NCBI RefSeq assembly: GCF_014155765.1
Contig: NZ_SCKT01000009.1
Coordinates: 116,240 to 180,239 of the forward strand
Reading direction: 5' to 3'
Source: Pantoea dispersa
GTDB lineage: Bacteria; Pseudomonadota; Gammaproteobacteria; Enterobacterales; Enterobacteriaceae
Length of the DNA: 64,000 bases
The position numbers and the translations under genes are program-made. Under the pieces are notes generated by a model, which was given only the letters and a program-made list of their open reading frames with translations, had not been told where the DNA came from and ran no database searches. Below are positions 31,530-40,946 of the stretch, piece by piece (positions within the stretch are counted from its first letter, which is position 1; each line of letters begins with the position of its first letter).

Positions 31530-32243
31530 ATGAAAAAAACCGTTACGACGCTGGCTCTGCTGGTCAGCGCTTTTTCTGCGCTGGCCCATGCCGATGACAG
31601 CGCGATTCAGCAATCACTGAAAAAACTGGGTATGCAGCAGGCGGAAATCCAGCCGTCGCCGCTGCCGGGTATCAAAACGGTGATGACCGAAAGCGGTGTG
31701 CTGTACGTCACCGAAGACGGCAAGCACATGATTCAGGGCCCGCTGTACGATGTCAGCGGCGCGCAGCCGGTGAATGTCACCAATCAGCTGCTGGAGAAAA
31801 AAGTCGCCGCGCTGGCACCGGAAATGATTGTCTACAAAGCGCCGAAAGAGCAGCACGTGATCACCGTGTTCACTGACATCACCTGCGGCTACTGCCGCAA
31901 GTTGCACGAACAGATGGCTGACTACAATGCGCTGGGCATCACCGTGCGCTACCTGGCGTTCCCGCGTGAAGGCCTGCACGGCCAGGTGGAGAAAGCCATG
32001 ACCGCCATCTGGTGCAGTGCCGATCGCAACAAAGCGTTTGATGCCGCAATGAAAGGCGACGCACCGCAAATGGATGCGCCGGCGAGCTGCAAAATCAATC
32101 TCGACCAGCACTACAAGCTGGGCATTCTGTTTGGTATTCAGGGCACGCCCGCCATCCTCACCGACAGCGGCATGATGATTCCTGGCTACCAGGGACCGCA
32201 GGAGCTGAAGCAGGTGCTGGACGGCCAGAAGCGTGGTGGTTAA
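31530..32243 (+). CDS. dsbC: Thiol:disulfide isomerase DsbC
   Basis: 237 residues. Signal peptide MKKTVTTLALLVSAFSALAHA, N-terminal dimerisation domain, then a thioredoxin fold with active-site CGYC in TDITCGYCRKLH and the cis-Pro loop GIQGTPAI. Periplasmic homodimer that reshuffles wrong disulfides, kept reduced by DsbD. 22 bp after xerD and 6 bp before recJ. Confidence 0.97.
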   Translation: MKKTVTTLALLVSAFSALAHADDSAIQQSLKKLGMQQAEIQPSPLPGIKTVMTESGVLYVTEDGKHMIQGPLYDVSGAQPVNVTNQLLEKKVAALAPEMIVYKAPKEQHVITVFTDITCGYCRKLHEQMADYNALGITVRYLAFPREGLHGQVEKAMTAIWCSADRNKAFDAAMKGDAPQMDAPASCKINLDQHYKLGILFGIQGTPAILTDSGMMIPGYQGPQELKQVLDGQKRGG

Positions 32244-32249
32244 GACACA

Positions 32250-33980
32250 GTGATGCACTCTGTAGAATTACGTCGGCGTGAAGCCCAGGCCGACGCGCAG
32301 TTACCCGATGATTTACCGCCGCTGCTGCGTCGTCTCTACCTGCAGCGCGGTGTCAAAGACGCCGCCGAACTGGAACGCGGCGCGAAATTCCTGCTGCCGT
32401 GGCAAAGCCTTGGCGGCATTGAGCGCGCCGTGACGCTGCTGCATGAGATGCTGCAGCAGCAACGCCGCATCGTGGTGGTAGGTGATTTCGATGCCGATGG
32501 TGCCACCAGCACCGCGCTCACCGTACTGGCGCTGCGCAGCATGGGCGGCAACGTTGATTATCTGGTGCCGAACCGCTTTGAGGACGGCTATGGCCTGAGC
32601 CCGGAAGTGGTGGAGCAGGCGCGCGCGCGTGGCGCCGAGCTGATCCTCACCGTGGATAACGGCATTTCGTCGCACGCGGGCGTCGACACCGCGCACCAGC
32701 ACGGGATTCCGGTGCTGATCACCGATCACCACCTGCCGGGCGAAACGCTGCCGGCGGCAGAGGCCATCGTTAACCCTAACCTGAGCGACAGCACATTCCC
32801 GTCGCGTTCGCTGGCGGGCGTGGGCGTGGCGTTTTATCTGATGCTGGCGCTGCGTGCCCATCTGCGTCAGCAGAGCTGGTTCAGCGACGGGCGCAGTGAA
32901 CCCAATCTGGCCGAACTGCTGGATCTGGTGGCGCTCGGCACAGTAGCCGACGTGGTGCCGCTGGATGCCAACAACCGCATTCTGGTGTGGCAGGGGCTGA
33001 GCCGCATCCGCGCCGGGAAATGCCGTGCCGGCATCCGCGCGCTGCTGGAGATTGCTAACCGCGATGCGCGTCAGCTGGCGGCCAGCGACCTCGGTTTTGC
33101 CGTCGGGCCACGCCTCAATGCTGCCGGCCGGCTGGACGACATGTCGGTTGGCGTTGCGCTGCTGCTGACGGAAGATATTGCCCAGGCGCGCATGCTGGCC
33201 AGCGAACTTGATGCGCTCAATCAGACGCGCAAAGAGATTGAGCAGGGCATGAAGAGCGAGGCGCTGGCGCTGTGCGATGAGCTGGAGCGCCAGCATCGCG
33301 ATCTGCCGCTCGGGCTGGCGTTTTATCACCCGGAGTGGCATCAGGGCGTAGTTGGCATCCTCGCGTCACGCCTGAAAGAGCGCTTCCACCGCCCGGTGAT
33401 CGCCTTCGCACCCGCCGGTGACGGCACGCTGAAGGGCTCTGGCCGTTCGATTGCCGGGCTGCACCTGCGCGACGCGCTGGAACGTATCGACACACTCTAT
33501 CCTGGCCTGATCATCAAATTTGGCGGACACGCCATGGCGGCGGGGCTGTCGCTGGAAGAGGCGAAGTACGATGAGTTCCGCCAGCGCTTTGCCGCGCTGA
33601 TCGACGAATGGCTGGAAGGCGAGGCGCTGCAGGGCGTGATGTGGTCCGATGGCGAACTGCATGCGCAGGAGTTCACCCTGCACACCGCGGAAATGCTGCG
33701 GGAAGCCGGCCCCTGGGGCCAGGCGTTCCCGGAGCCGGTGTTCGACGGTCAGTTTAAGCTGTTGCAGCAGCGGCTGGTCGGCGAGCGGCACCTTAAAGTG
33801 ATGGTCGAGCCGCTGGGCGGCGGCCCGTTACTGGATGGTATCGCCTTTAACGTGGACACCAGCCTGTGGCCAGACAGCAGCGTGCGTCAGGTGCAGCTGG
33901 CCTACAAGCTGGATATCAACGAATACCGCGGCAATCGCTCGGTACAGCTGATCATCGACCATATCTGGCCACAGTCGTAA
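32250..33980 (+). CDS. recJ: Single-stranded-DNA exonuclease RecJ
   Basis: 576 residues (E. coli 577). The start is GTG 32250 or the adjacent ATG 32253; E. coli recJ also has a weak start. 5'-3' ssDNA exonuclease of RecFOR recombination and mismatch repair. DHH-superfamily motifs: VVGDFDADGATSTALTVLA (motif I), TVDNGISSHAG, ITDHHLPGE (DHH), ALGTVADVVPLD, and the DHHA1 part GSGRSIAGLHLRDAL...FGGHAMAAGLSL; a C-terminal OB-like domain ends ELD-type (YKLDINEYRGNRSVQLIIDHIWP). Confidence 0.97.
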   Translation: MMHSVELRRREAQADAQLPDDLPPLLRRLYLQRGVKDAAELERGAKFLLPWQSLGGIERAVTLLHEMLQQQRRIVVVGDFDADGATSTALTVLALRSMGGNVDYLVPNRFEDGYGLSPEVVEQARARGAELILTVDNGISSHAGVDTAHQHGIPVLITDHHLPGETLPAAEAIVNPNLSDSTFPSRSLAGVGVAFYLMLALRAHLRQQSWFSDGRSEPNLAELLDLVALGTVADVVPLDANNRILVWQGLSRIRAGKCRAGIRALLEIANRDARQLAASDLGFAVGPRLNAAGRLDDMSVGVALLLTEDIAQARMLASELDALNQTRKEIEQGMKSEALALCDELERQHRDLPLGLAFYHPEWHQGVVGILASRLKERFHRPVIAFAPAGDGTLKGSGRSIAGLHLRDALERIDTLYPGLIIKFGGHAMAAGLSLEEAKYDEFRQRFAALIDEWLEGEALQGVMWSDGELHAQEFTLHTAEMLREAGPWGQAFPEPVFDGQFKLLQQRLVGERHLKVMVEPLGGGPLLDGIAFNVDTSLWPDSSVRQVQLAYKLDINEYRGNRSVQLIIDHIWPQS

Positions 33981-33983
33981 CCT

Positions 33984-36746
33984 TTAGAACGTGACGTCGA
34001 CACCGCCGCGCAGCACCTTCTCATCGCCGCGATCGGCCACGTGGCGGTCGGCACGCAGAAACAGCCGCGCGCGTGCCGACTGCACCAGATCAACCCGCGC
34101 ACCAAACCACTGCGAGCGGCGATCGAGCTGCATACCCGGAATGGTAAAGCTCTGCTGACCGCTGCCGAAGCCGCTCCAGCGCGCGCTGACGTCCATCGAC
34201 GGATTGCTGAACGCGTACTGGTATTCGCCGTACAGGCTCAGCATGCTCCACCAGCCCGCCGACCAGTCCTGGCGCGCGCTGAGATTCAGACCACCGTAAC
34301 CGACGCTGCGGCGATAGCTGTCGCCGTCGCCCTGCAAACCAAACGCGCTGCCGCTGTCGCTGAAGCTGCCGGTTTGCAGGCCGGTTTCACGCCAGCCGAG
34401 GTAGGGCTCAATGCGATAATCCTCCTGCAGCGTCCAGCGATAGCCGCTCTGCAGCGCCGCCTGCCAGCTGTCAGTGCGGGCGGAAGAGGAGACCGGCGCG
34501 GCCTCGTCCAGCAGCACCAGGCGCTGCAGCTTATCGCGTCCATGCTGATAGCTGAGATTGCCCTGCCAGTACCAGGCTGGCGTCACCGCATAGCGCCCAT
34601 ACAGCATTACGCCCTGCAGGCTGTTCTGGCTGTTGCCGCCGGTGTCGTCATAGGTGGCATCAAGCTGAGTGTGCGTCCAGGCGATGCCGAGGCGCAGGCC
34701 GGGCAGGCTAAAGTCGCTGTCGGCACCCAGCGCGGTCAGGGTATTGCGATAGCGGTTGCCGAGATAGCCGTCCTGATCGAGCGAGCCGCGCAGCTGGCCG
34801 CTCTCCAGCCAGAAGCCAAAGCGCCCCTGTTCGCTGGCATCATCAATGCGGTTGTTGAGCAGGCGCGTCTGATAATCCAGTGCGTTAAACAGCACCGCAT
34901 TGCCGGAGGCATGCGCCTGGCCGGACAGGGAGTTGATCGCCGCCTGTGCGCTGCGGGTGTCCGCCAGCGTCTGGAAGGCGCCTGCGGCCGCCAGCGCTGA
35001 CTGCTGCGCACTGCTCAGCGTCGCCTGACCCTGCCAGCGGTCCGCCAGCTCAAACGCCTGCTCCAGGTTGCGGCTGGTTTGCTGCGCGCTGGCACTGTCC
35101 ATTCCCATCGCCTGTGCCGCTGCGGCGGTGTTCTTGCGCGTGAGCTGGCCGGTAACGCTGTGGGCGTCATAGCTGACGGAACCGTCGAGAAATACGCCGG
35201 TATTGACCTGGCTAAACTGACCGCTCACGCCGCCGCCGCTGGTCAGCAGCGTTTCCTGCTGTTTCACCACGTAGCTGGCGGAGGGCGGCGCCAGGTTTAG
35301 CGTGCCGTCAAGCGCCGCGTTGCCGGTCACGCGCAGCGGATTGTTCAGCGTGACGTTGAGCGTACCGTCGGCGCTCTGCTGATAATTGCCCGCTACCTGC
35401 AGGCCGCCGTTAACCGATCCCTGGTTGACCAGATTGCCGCCGATGCGTCCGCTGCCACCCAGTTTGCCGCTGCCGTTTACCAGCGCATTGCCGGCAATCG
35501 TACCGTCAATCAGCAGGCTATTGGCGGAGACCTGCGTCATGCCCTGATAGCTGTTGTTGCCGGTCAGCTGCAGCGTACCGCCGCGTTCGCTGCCGTCCAG
35601 CACCAGCCCGCGATCGCCGCTGATGTCATTGCTGAACACATACTGGCCGCCGTCGAGGCGCGCACTGAAGTCCTCTGCCCAGAATTGTCCCGGCCCGTTT
35701 AAGGCTTTGGCGGCGTTAAGATCGCCCCAGCCGAACGTCTCATTGTATGGCCGCCCGTTGGCGCTGTCGGCGACGTTATCGTGCGCATCACTGCGGTAAG
35801 TGGCGGTGGTCAGCAGGGTTTGCTGCAGATTATGGCCGCTCATCCACGGGAAACGCTGCAGCAGCTGCGAGGCCGCAGCCGTCACGCGCGGTGCGGCAAA
35901 TGAGGTGCCGTAGCTGCGCGCCTGCACCCAGCTGCCGTCGGAGTTTTGATACAGGTAATCGGTATAGCCCGGTGCGGTCAGGCACCACGCGGCGGCCGCG
36001 CCGCAGGCGTCAAACGGTCCGGTGCCGGCTGCGCGGCCTGGCAGGTCATAACCGGTATGACTCAGGATACCGGTCACCGCCAGCAGATTACGCGCCAGCT
36101 GCGGGTCGTTATACATCAGCGGTGTCAGCACGTCCGGTGCCGGCGTGGCGCCGCTGTTGTTGCCGGTGATCATCACCGCCAGCCCATCTGCCGCAGCCAC
36201 CGCGTTGAGCCCCTGATACAGCGACTGATAGCGCTGGCGCGCATCGGTTAACGCCTGCTGGCTGGTGAGGCGCTCCTGCGAACCGTAGGACATATTGAAG
36301 ATGCGTACGCCCTGTGCCACTAATCCCTGCACGGCGCGCGCAGTATTGTCGTAGCTGAAAATGTTATTTTGTGATGCCTGTGCCACATACAGCGCGCTGT
36401 CAGGCGACAGCCCCAGCAGCGTCATCGCCACCAGCGTGCCGTGGCCGTTGATTCCCATGTTGTCATTCAGCGCGGTGTTGCTGTCGACATAACTGGAGAA
36501 ATTCACGTTGGCGTAATTAATTTCGCTGCGGCCCGGGGCCAGACCAGAGTCAATGATGCCTACTTTATTGCTGGCGGCCGTGGCCGGCACCGCAGGTTCA
36601 ACGACCGGCGTGACCGGGGTCAGGGTGCTGCCGCCGCCGCTACTACCGCCGCCGCCACCACCGCCACCACAGGCGCTGAGCAGAAACGGGATGAGGAGCG
36701 CCAGCAGGCGCGGTGAGGGTCGAAAAGTAACAACAGGATAATGCAT
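33984..36746 (-). CDS. Subtilisin-like serine protease autotransporter with lipobox
   Basis: 920 residues, type Va autotransporter. Residues 1-26 are a lipoprotein signal with lipobox LSAC (Cys26), followed by a poly-Gly/Ser tether (27-40). The S8 domain (~60-355) has the triad Asp66 (KVGIIDSG), His102 (INGHGTLVAM) and Ser282 (YGTSFAAPRV), with the oxyanion Asn near 196. Residues ~385-500 are autotransporter strand repeats (GNNSYQGMTQV...GGSGRIGGNLVNQG). The beta-barrel covers ~650-920 and ends in a terminal Phe (VDVTF). Resembles SphB1/NalP-type lipidated proteases. It is inserted between recJ and prfB, which are near neighbours in E. coli, and is probably an acquired surface protease. A good GAGGAG ribosome site precedes it. 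Confidence 0.92.
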   Translation of the reverse strand: MHYPVVTFRPSPRLLALLIPFLLSACGGGGGGGGSSGGGSTLTPVTPVVEPAVPATAASNKVGIIDSGLAPGRSEINYANVNFSSYVDSNTALNDNMGINGHGTLVAMTLLGLSPDSALYVAQASQNNIFSYDNTARAVQGLVAQGVRIFNMSYGSQERLTSQQALTDARQRYQSLYQGLNAVAAADGLAVMITGNNSGATPAPDVLTPLMYNDPQLARNLLAVTGILSHTGYDLPGRAAGTGPFDACGAAAAWCLTAPGYTDYLYQNSDGSWVQARSYGTSFAAPRVTAAASQLLQRFPWMSGHNLQQTLLTTATYRSDAHDNVADSANGRPYNETFGWGDLNAAKALNGPGQFWAEDFSARLDGGQYVFSNDISGDRGLVLDGSERGGTLQLTGNNSYQGMTQVSANSLLIDGTIAGNALVNGSGKLGGSGRIGGNLVNQGSVNGGLQVAGNYQQSADGTLNVTLNNPLRVTGNAALDGTLNLAPPSASYVVKQQETLLTSGGGVSGQFSQVNTGVFLDGSVSYDAHSVTGQLTRKNTAAAAQAMGMDSASAQQTSRNLEQAFELADRWQGQATLSSAQQSALAAAGAFQTLADTRSAQAAINSLSGQAHASGNAVLFNALDYQTRLLNNRIDDASEQGRFGFWLESGQLRGSLDQDGYLGNRYRNTLTALGADSDFSLPGLRLGIAWTHTQLDATYDDTGGNSQNSLQGVMLYGRYAVTPAWYWQGNLSYQHGRDKLQRLVLLDEAAPVSSSARTDSWQAALQSGYRWTLQEDYRIEPYLGWRETGLQTGSFSDSGSAFGLQGDGDSYRRSVGYGGLNLSARQDWSAGWWSMLSLYGEYQYAFSNPSMDVSARWSGFGSGQQSFTIPGMQLDRRSQWFGARVDLVQSARARLFLRADRHVADRGDEKVLRGGVDVTF

Positions 36747-37297
36747 GGCAACTCCTCATGCCTCTCAGGGCATGTTGTCGCCCGTTCACGTTAACGGGCC
36801 TGAATGCAGTCTTTCCCTGTCACGAATACTCCTGAGCAACGTGGCTGACAGACAGAACGCAATAGATGAAGCACGAACCCCTGGGATTCCGCCAGGGTGC
36901 AGAAAGGATAAGGTGCGCACTGGCCGGTTGATGGCCAGGACAGCGCAGCATTGCGCAGGCTAATCGCGCTATATCACGCTTCGAACCAGACATTTCTGAT
37001 GGTGGAGTTTTAACGATTTTGTTTGAGAAATCATGGTGTTTAATGACGCCAGCTGGCGTTTATTGCCGTGATTATGTAGGAAAATTCTGAAGGCGCACCG
37101 CGTAGGTGGCGAGTGACAGCGGGATTTCTGGCAACCACGCTACCTGCCGGTTTCCAGAACTGACGCAATTATTTTCTGCCGGTTCATACGCGGTATAGCC
37201 ATTGATGTGCAAAGCTACAAACCAGGCGCGCTTTCGGGTAAACTAGCGCGTTACTTTTATCTCCTCTCACCGAATCGTCAAAAAAGACTGAAAAGCC
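36747..37297. promoter_or_regulatory. Intergenic region: autotransporter leader and prfB upstream region
   Basis: 551 bp with no supported gene. On the autotransporter side are two stem-loops next to its Shine-Dalgarno: CATGCC-N6-GGCATG (36757-36774) and GCCCGTT-N6-AACGGGC (36780-36799). On the prfB side a perfect 14-bp palindrome, ACGCCAGCTGGCGT, lies at 37046-37059. A 72-codon plus-strand open frame at 36745-36963 has no recognisable similarity and I treat it as chance. Confidence 0.55.
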
Positions 37298-38396
37298 ATG
37301 TTTGAAATTAATCCGGTCAAAAATCGTATCCAGGACCTCAGCGAGCGCAGCAGCGTTCTTAGGGGGTATCTTTGACTACGATGCCAAGAAAGAACGCCTC
37401 GAAGAAGTAAACGCCGAGCTGGAACAGCCGGACGTCTGGAACGAACCTGAACGCGCGCAGGCGCTGGGCAAAGAGCGCGCCTCGCTGGAAGCGGTAGTTG
37501 AAACGCTCGACCAGATGCAGCAGGGGCTGGAAGACGTGCAGGGTCTGCTGGAGCTGGCGGTTGAAGCCGACGACGAAGAGACTTTTAACGAAGCCGTAGT
37601 CGAGCTGGACGCGCTGGACGTGAAACTGGGTGAACTGGAGTTCCGCCGTATGTTCTCCGGCGAATACGACAGCGCCGACTGCTACATGGATATTCAGGCC
37701 GGCTCTGGCGGCACCGAAGCGCAGGACTGGGCCAGCATGCTGCTGCGCATGTATCTGCGCTGGGCGGAAGCCAAAGGCTTCAAAACCGAGATCATCGAAG
37801 AGTCCGAAGGCGAAGTGGCCGGTACCAAATCAGCCACCATCAAAATCATCGGTGATTACGCTTACGGCTGGCTGCGTACCGAAACCGGCGTTCATCGTCT
37901 GGTGCGTAAGAGCCCGTTCGACTCCGGCGGTCGTCGTCACACCTCCTTCAGTTCGGTATTTATTTACCCGGAAGTGGATGACAACATCGACATCGAAATC
38001 AACCCGGCCGACCTGCGTATCGACGTCTATCGCGCCTCGGGTGCCGGTGGTCAGCACGTTAACAAAACCGAGTCAGCGGTGCGTATTACCCACCTGCCGA
38101 CCAACATTGTGGTGCAGTGCCAGAACGACCGCTCGCAGCATAAGAACAAAGATCAGGCCTTCAAACAGCTGCGTGCCAAGCTGTATGAATACGAAATGCA
38201 GAAGAAGAATGCCGACAAGCAGGCGGCGGAAGAGAACAAGTCGGACATCGGCTGGGGCAGCCAGATCCGTTCATACGTTCTTGACGATTCGCGCATCAAG
38301 GATCTGCGTACCAGCGTAGAAACGCGTAACACCCAGGCCGTACTGGATGGCGATCTTGACCGTTTTATTGAAGCAAGTTTAAAAGCAGGGCTATAA
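37298..38396 (+). CDS. prfB: Peptide chain release factor 2 with programmed +1 frameshift
   Basis: The start is ATG 37298. The zero frame reads [20 protein letters not shown]... and hits in-frame TGA 37373-37375 in the context AGG GGG TAT CTT TGA C, the conserved RF2 autoregulatory site with internal Shine-Dalgarno AGGGGG (37361-37366) and slippery CTT. After +1 slippage the product is 365 residues, the E. coli length. It recognises UAA and UGA: the SPF tripeptide ([13 protein letters not shown]) and the GGQ hydrolysis motif ([17 protein letters not shown]) are present. Residue 246 is Ala, the common highly active form, not the Thr of E. coli K-12. It is co-transcribed with lysS, 9 bp downstream. 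Confidence 0.98.
37361..37376 (+). promoter_or_regulatory. RF2 programmed frameshift site
   Basis: AGGGGGTATCTTTGAC: Shine-Dalgarno-like hexamer 3 nt before the slippery CTT, stop TGA and the following C. Low RF2 favours slippage at UGA, giving negative feedback. Confidence 0.97.
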
Positions 38397-38405
38397 GGAA
38401 CCGAC

Positions 38406-39926
38406 ATGTCTGAACAACAACCGCAGAGCGCTGATGCCGCCCTTGAGTTAAACAACGAACTGAAAGCGCGTCGCGAAAAACTCAGCGCGCTGCGTGAAAA
38501 GGGCGTGGCGTTTCCTAACGATTTCCGCCGTGACACCACCTCCGATCGTCTGCATGCCGACTATGACAGCAAAGAGAACGACGAGCTGGAAGCGCTCGGC
38601 GTTGAGGTGAGCGTAGCCGGTCGTATGATGACCCGCCGCATCATGGGTAAGGCGTCGTTCGCCACCCTGCAGGATGTAGGCGGTCAGATCCAGATCTACG
38701 TTTCCCGTGACGATCTGCCGGAAGGCGTCTACAACGAGCAGTTCAAAAAATGGGATCTCGGCGATATCCTCGGCGCGCGCGGTAAGCTGTTCAAAACCAA
38801 AACCGGCGAGCTGTCGATCCACATCTCTGAGCTGCGCCTGCTGACCAAAGCGCTGCGTCCGCTGCCGGACAAATTCCACGGCCTCGCCGATCAGGAAACC
38901 CGTTACCGTCAGCGTTACCTTGACCTGATCTCCAACGACGATTCGCGTAAGACCTTCAAAATTCGCTCACAAATCATGGCCGGCATTCGTCAGTTCATGG
39001 TTAACCGCGACTTTATGGAAGTAGAAACGCCGATGATGCAGGTGATTCCTGGCGGCGCATCCGCGCGTCCGTTCATCACTCATCACAACGCGCTCGACAT
39101 CGACATGTACCTGCGTATTGCGCCGGAGCTGTATCTGAAGCGTCTGGTGGTTGGCGGTTTCGATCGCGTGTTTGAGATCAACCGTAACTTCCGTAATGAA
39201 GGGATTTCGCCGCGCCACAATCCAGAGTTCACCATGATGGAACTCTATATGGCGTATGCGGATTACAAAGATCTGATCGAACTGACCGAGAGTCTGTTCC
39301 GTACCCTGGCGCAGGACGTGCTGGGCACGACGGAAGTGCCTTACGGTGAGCACACCTTCGATTTCGGCAAGCCGTTTGAGAAGCTCACCATGCGTGAAGC
39401 GATCAAGAAATACCGTCCGGAAACGGACCTCGCCGATCTGGATGACTTTGACAAAGCCGTGGCGATTGCCAACGCGCTGCACATCAAAGTGGAGAAGAGC
39501 TGGGGTCTGGGCCGCGTGGTGACCGAGATCTTCGAAGAGACGGCCGAAGCGCACCTGATTCAGCCAACCTTCATCACCGAGTATCCGGCAGAGGTGTCAC
39601 CGCTGGCGCGTCGTAATGACGAGAACCCGGAAATCACCGACCGCTTTGAGTTCTTCATCGGCGGCCGTGAAATCGGTAACGGCTTCTCCGAGCTGAACGA
39701 TGCGGAAGATCAGGCCGAGCGTTTCCTGCAGCAGGTTAACGCGAAGGACGCCGGTGATGACGAAGCGATGTTCTACGACGAAGACTACGTCACCGCGCTG
39801 GAGCACGGTCTGCCACCGACTGCAGGTCTGGGCATCGGTATTGACCGTCTGGTCATGCTGTTCACCAATAGCCACACCATTCGTGACGTGATCCTGTTCC
39901 CGGCTCTGCGCCCGACCGGTAAGTAA
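38406..39926 (+). CDS. lysS: Lysyl-tRNA synthetase, class II
   Basis: 506 residues (E. coli 505). N-terminal anticodon-binding OB domain (~60-150, [30 protein letters not shown]), then the class II catalytic core: motif 1 region [21 protein letters not shown], motif 2 [29 protein letters not shown], and motif 3 [22 protein letters not shown]. Charges tRNA-Lys in the cytoplasm. Second gene of prfB-lysS. A REP-derived array follows the stop. Confidence 0.98.
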   Translation: MSEQQPQSADAALELNNELKARREKLSALREKGVAFPNDFRRDTTSDRLHADYDSKENDELEALGVEVSVAGRMMTRRIMGKASFATLQDVGGQIQIYVSRDDLPEGVYNEQFKKWDLGDILGARGKLFKTKTGELSIHISELRLLTKALRPLPDKFHGLADQETRYRQRYLDLISNDDSRKTFKIRSQIMAGIRQFMVNRDFMEVETPMMQVIPGGASARPFITHHNALDIDMYLRIAPELYLKRLVVGGFDRVFEINRNFRNEGISPRHNPEFTMMELYMAYADYKDLIELTESLFRTLAQDVLGTTEVPYGEHTFDFGKPFEKLTMREAIKKYRPETDLADLDDFDKAVAIANALHIKVEKSWGLGRVVTEIFEETAEAHLIQPTFITEYPAEVSPLARRNDENPEITDRFEFFIGGREIGNGFSELNDAEDQAERFLQQVNAKDAGDDEAMFYDEDYVTALEHGLPPTAGLGIGIDRLVMLFTNSHTIRDVILFPALRPTGK

Positions 39927-40319
39927 TCAGGTTGCCTTCACCCTCACCCTAACCCTCTCCCATGGGGAGAGGGGACTTGCTGGTACCCCGGTGGGAGAAA
40001 GCCGCTGTGGTTTTCTCCCTCTCGCTGTGGCAGAGGACCGCTGTGGTTTTCTCCCTCTCCCCGTGGCAGAGGGCTGCTCTGGTTTTCTCCCTCTCCCTGT
40101 GGCAGAGGTCAGCTCTGGTTTTCTCCCTCTCCCCGTGGCAGAGGGCCGCTGTGGTTTTCTCCCTCTCCCTGTGGCAAAGGTCAGCTCTGGTTTTCTCCCT
40201 GTCCCCGTGGCAGAGGGCCGCTGTGGTTTTCTTCCTCTCCCTGTGGCAGAGGTCAGCTCTGGTTTTCTCCCTCTCCCCGTGGGAGAGGGCCGGGGTGAGG
40301 GCATCAGCGCGCACCCAAC
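39927..40319. repeat. REP-derived tandem array: eight 36-bp units (40008-40295) with flanking palindromic REPs
   Basis: The flank at 39938-39975 (CCCTCACCC...CTCTCCCATGGGGAGAGG) and the end at 40271-40301 (CTCTCCCCGTGGGAGAGGG...GGTGAGGG) are inverted copies of a REP hairpin. Between them are exactly eight 36-bp direct repeats of the type TGGTTTTCTCCCTCTCCCC + GTGGCAGAGGGCCGCTG. Two variants alternate (CCCCGTGGCAGAGGGC and CCCTGTGGCAGAGGTC), giving a 72-bp higher-order period. Each unit keeps a CCTCT...AGAGG stem. Because 36 is divisible by 3, frames on both strands stay open and give spurious 12-residue-repeat proteins; none has a credible start or homology. Confidence 0.9.
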
Positions 40320-40946
40320 CTAAGACTTCACCACGCCATCCAGCCACGCCTGGAACCGCGCATAAGGCACATACAGCGCCACATCTTTAAACAACGTTTT
40401 GCCGCTCTTATTATCATCAATCCGACTGCTATAGCCGACAATCACCCCGGCCAGCGTGTCGTCGCTGGCGTTATATACCGCGCCGCCGGACATGCCTTTC
40501 ACCACGCCGGCATTGGCCGCCACCACTACGCAGCTGGCCTTATTCCAGTCATTGCTCAGCGTCGTATTGATCAGGTTTTTGCCGCTTGATGCCACCGGCA
40601 GCGCGGAGATAAAGCTATACCCATACAGATTTACGTTGTCGCCGATATGGCTGTTGCGGAACTGCGGGGGCAGGTTGGCTTCCTTATTCGCATGATAAAC
40701 CACGGCGATATCGCACTCCGGATGCCACGCCTTCACCCGATACAGCGAATATTTGGCCACGTGCGCCGCCGTCAGGCTGTATTCGCGCGTCAGGGGGATA
40801 GTGGTGCCCAGCGCACCCATGCCGAGCACGGTGGGGATGCCGGTGACGGTCATATCGACGCGCCTGGCCGCTTCTGAGCTGTATTCATAGTGCCCGACCG
40901 AGCAGCCGCTTAATCCGCCGATCGCCAGCGCGATGATCCATCGCAT
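40320..40946 (-). CDS. Trypsin-like serine protease lipoprotein
   Basis: 208 residues from MRWIIALAIGGLSGCSVG, a lipoprotein signal with lipobox LSGC (Cys15); the open frame upstream to 41018 would bury it. Triad of the chymotrypsin/S1-S6 fold: His62 (LTAAHV), Asp79 (CDIAVV) and Ser153 (GMSGGAV). Short for the family, with no PDZ or other domain. Probably anchored to an envelope membrane facing the periplasm. A near-perfect CRP-type palindrome lies upstream at 41057-41072. Substrate unknown. Confidence 0.85.
   Translation of the reverse strand: MRWIIALAIGGLSGCSVGHYEYSSEAARRVDMTVTGIPTVLGMGALGTTIPLTREYSLTAAHVAKYSLYRVKAWHPECDIAVVYHANKEANLPPQFRNSHIGDNVNLYGYSFISALPVASSGKNLINTTLSNDWNKASCVVVAANAGVVKGMSGGAVYNASDDTLAGVIVGYSSRIDDNKSGKTLFKDVALYVPYARFQAWLDGVVKS

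Noticed and set aside
36745-36963. 72-codon plus-strand open frame in the autotransporter leader
   Set aside because: No homology or ribosome site; the region is better explained as the structured 5' leader of the minus-strand gene.
37298-37375. prfB as a pseudogene because of an in-frame TGA at codon 26
   Set aside because: The context AGGGGG...CTTTGAC is the known programmed frameshift site, and the rest of RF2 is intact.
40008-40295. Possible CRISPR array from regularly spaced repeats
   Set aside because: The units are contiguous 36-bp repeats with no unique spacers, and there are no cas genes in the window.
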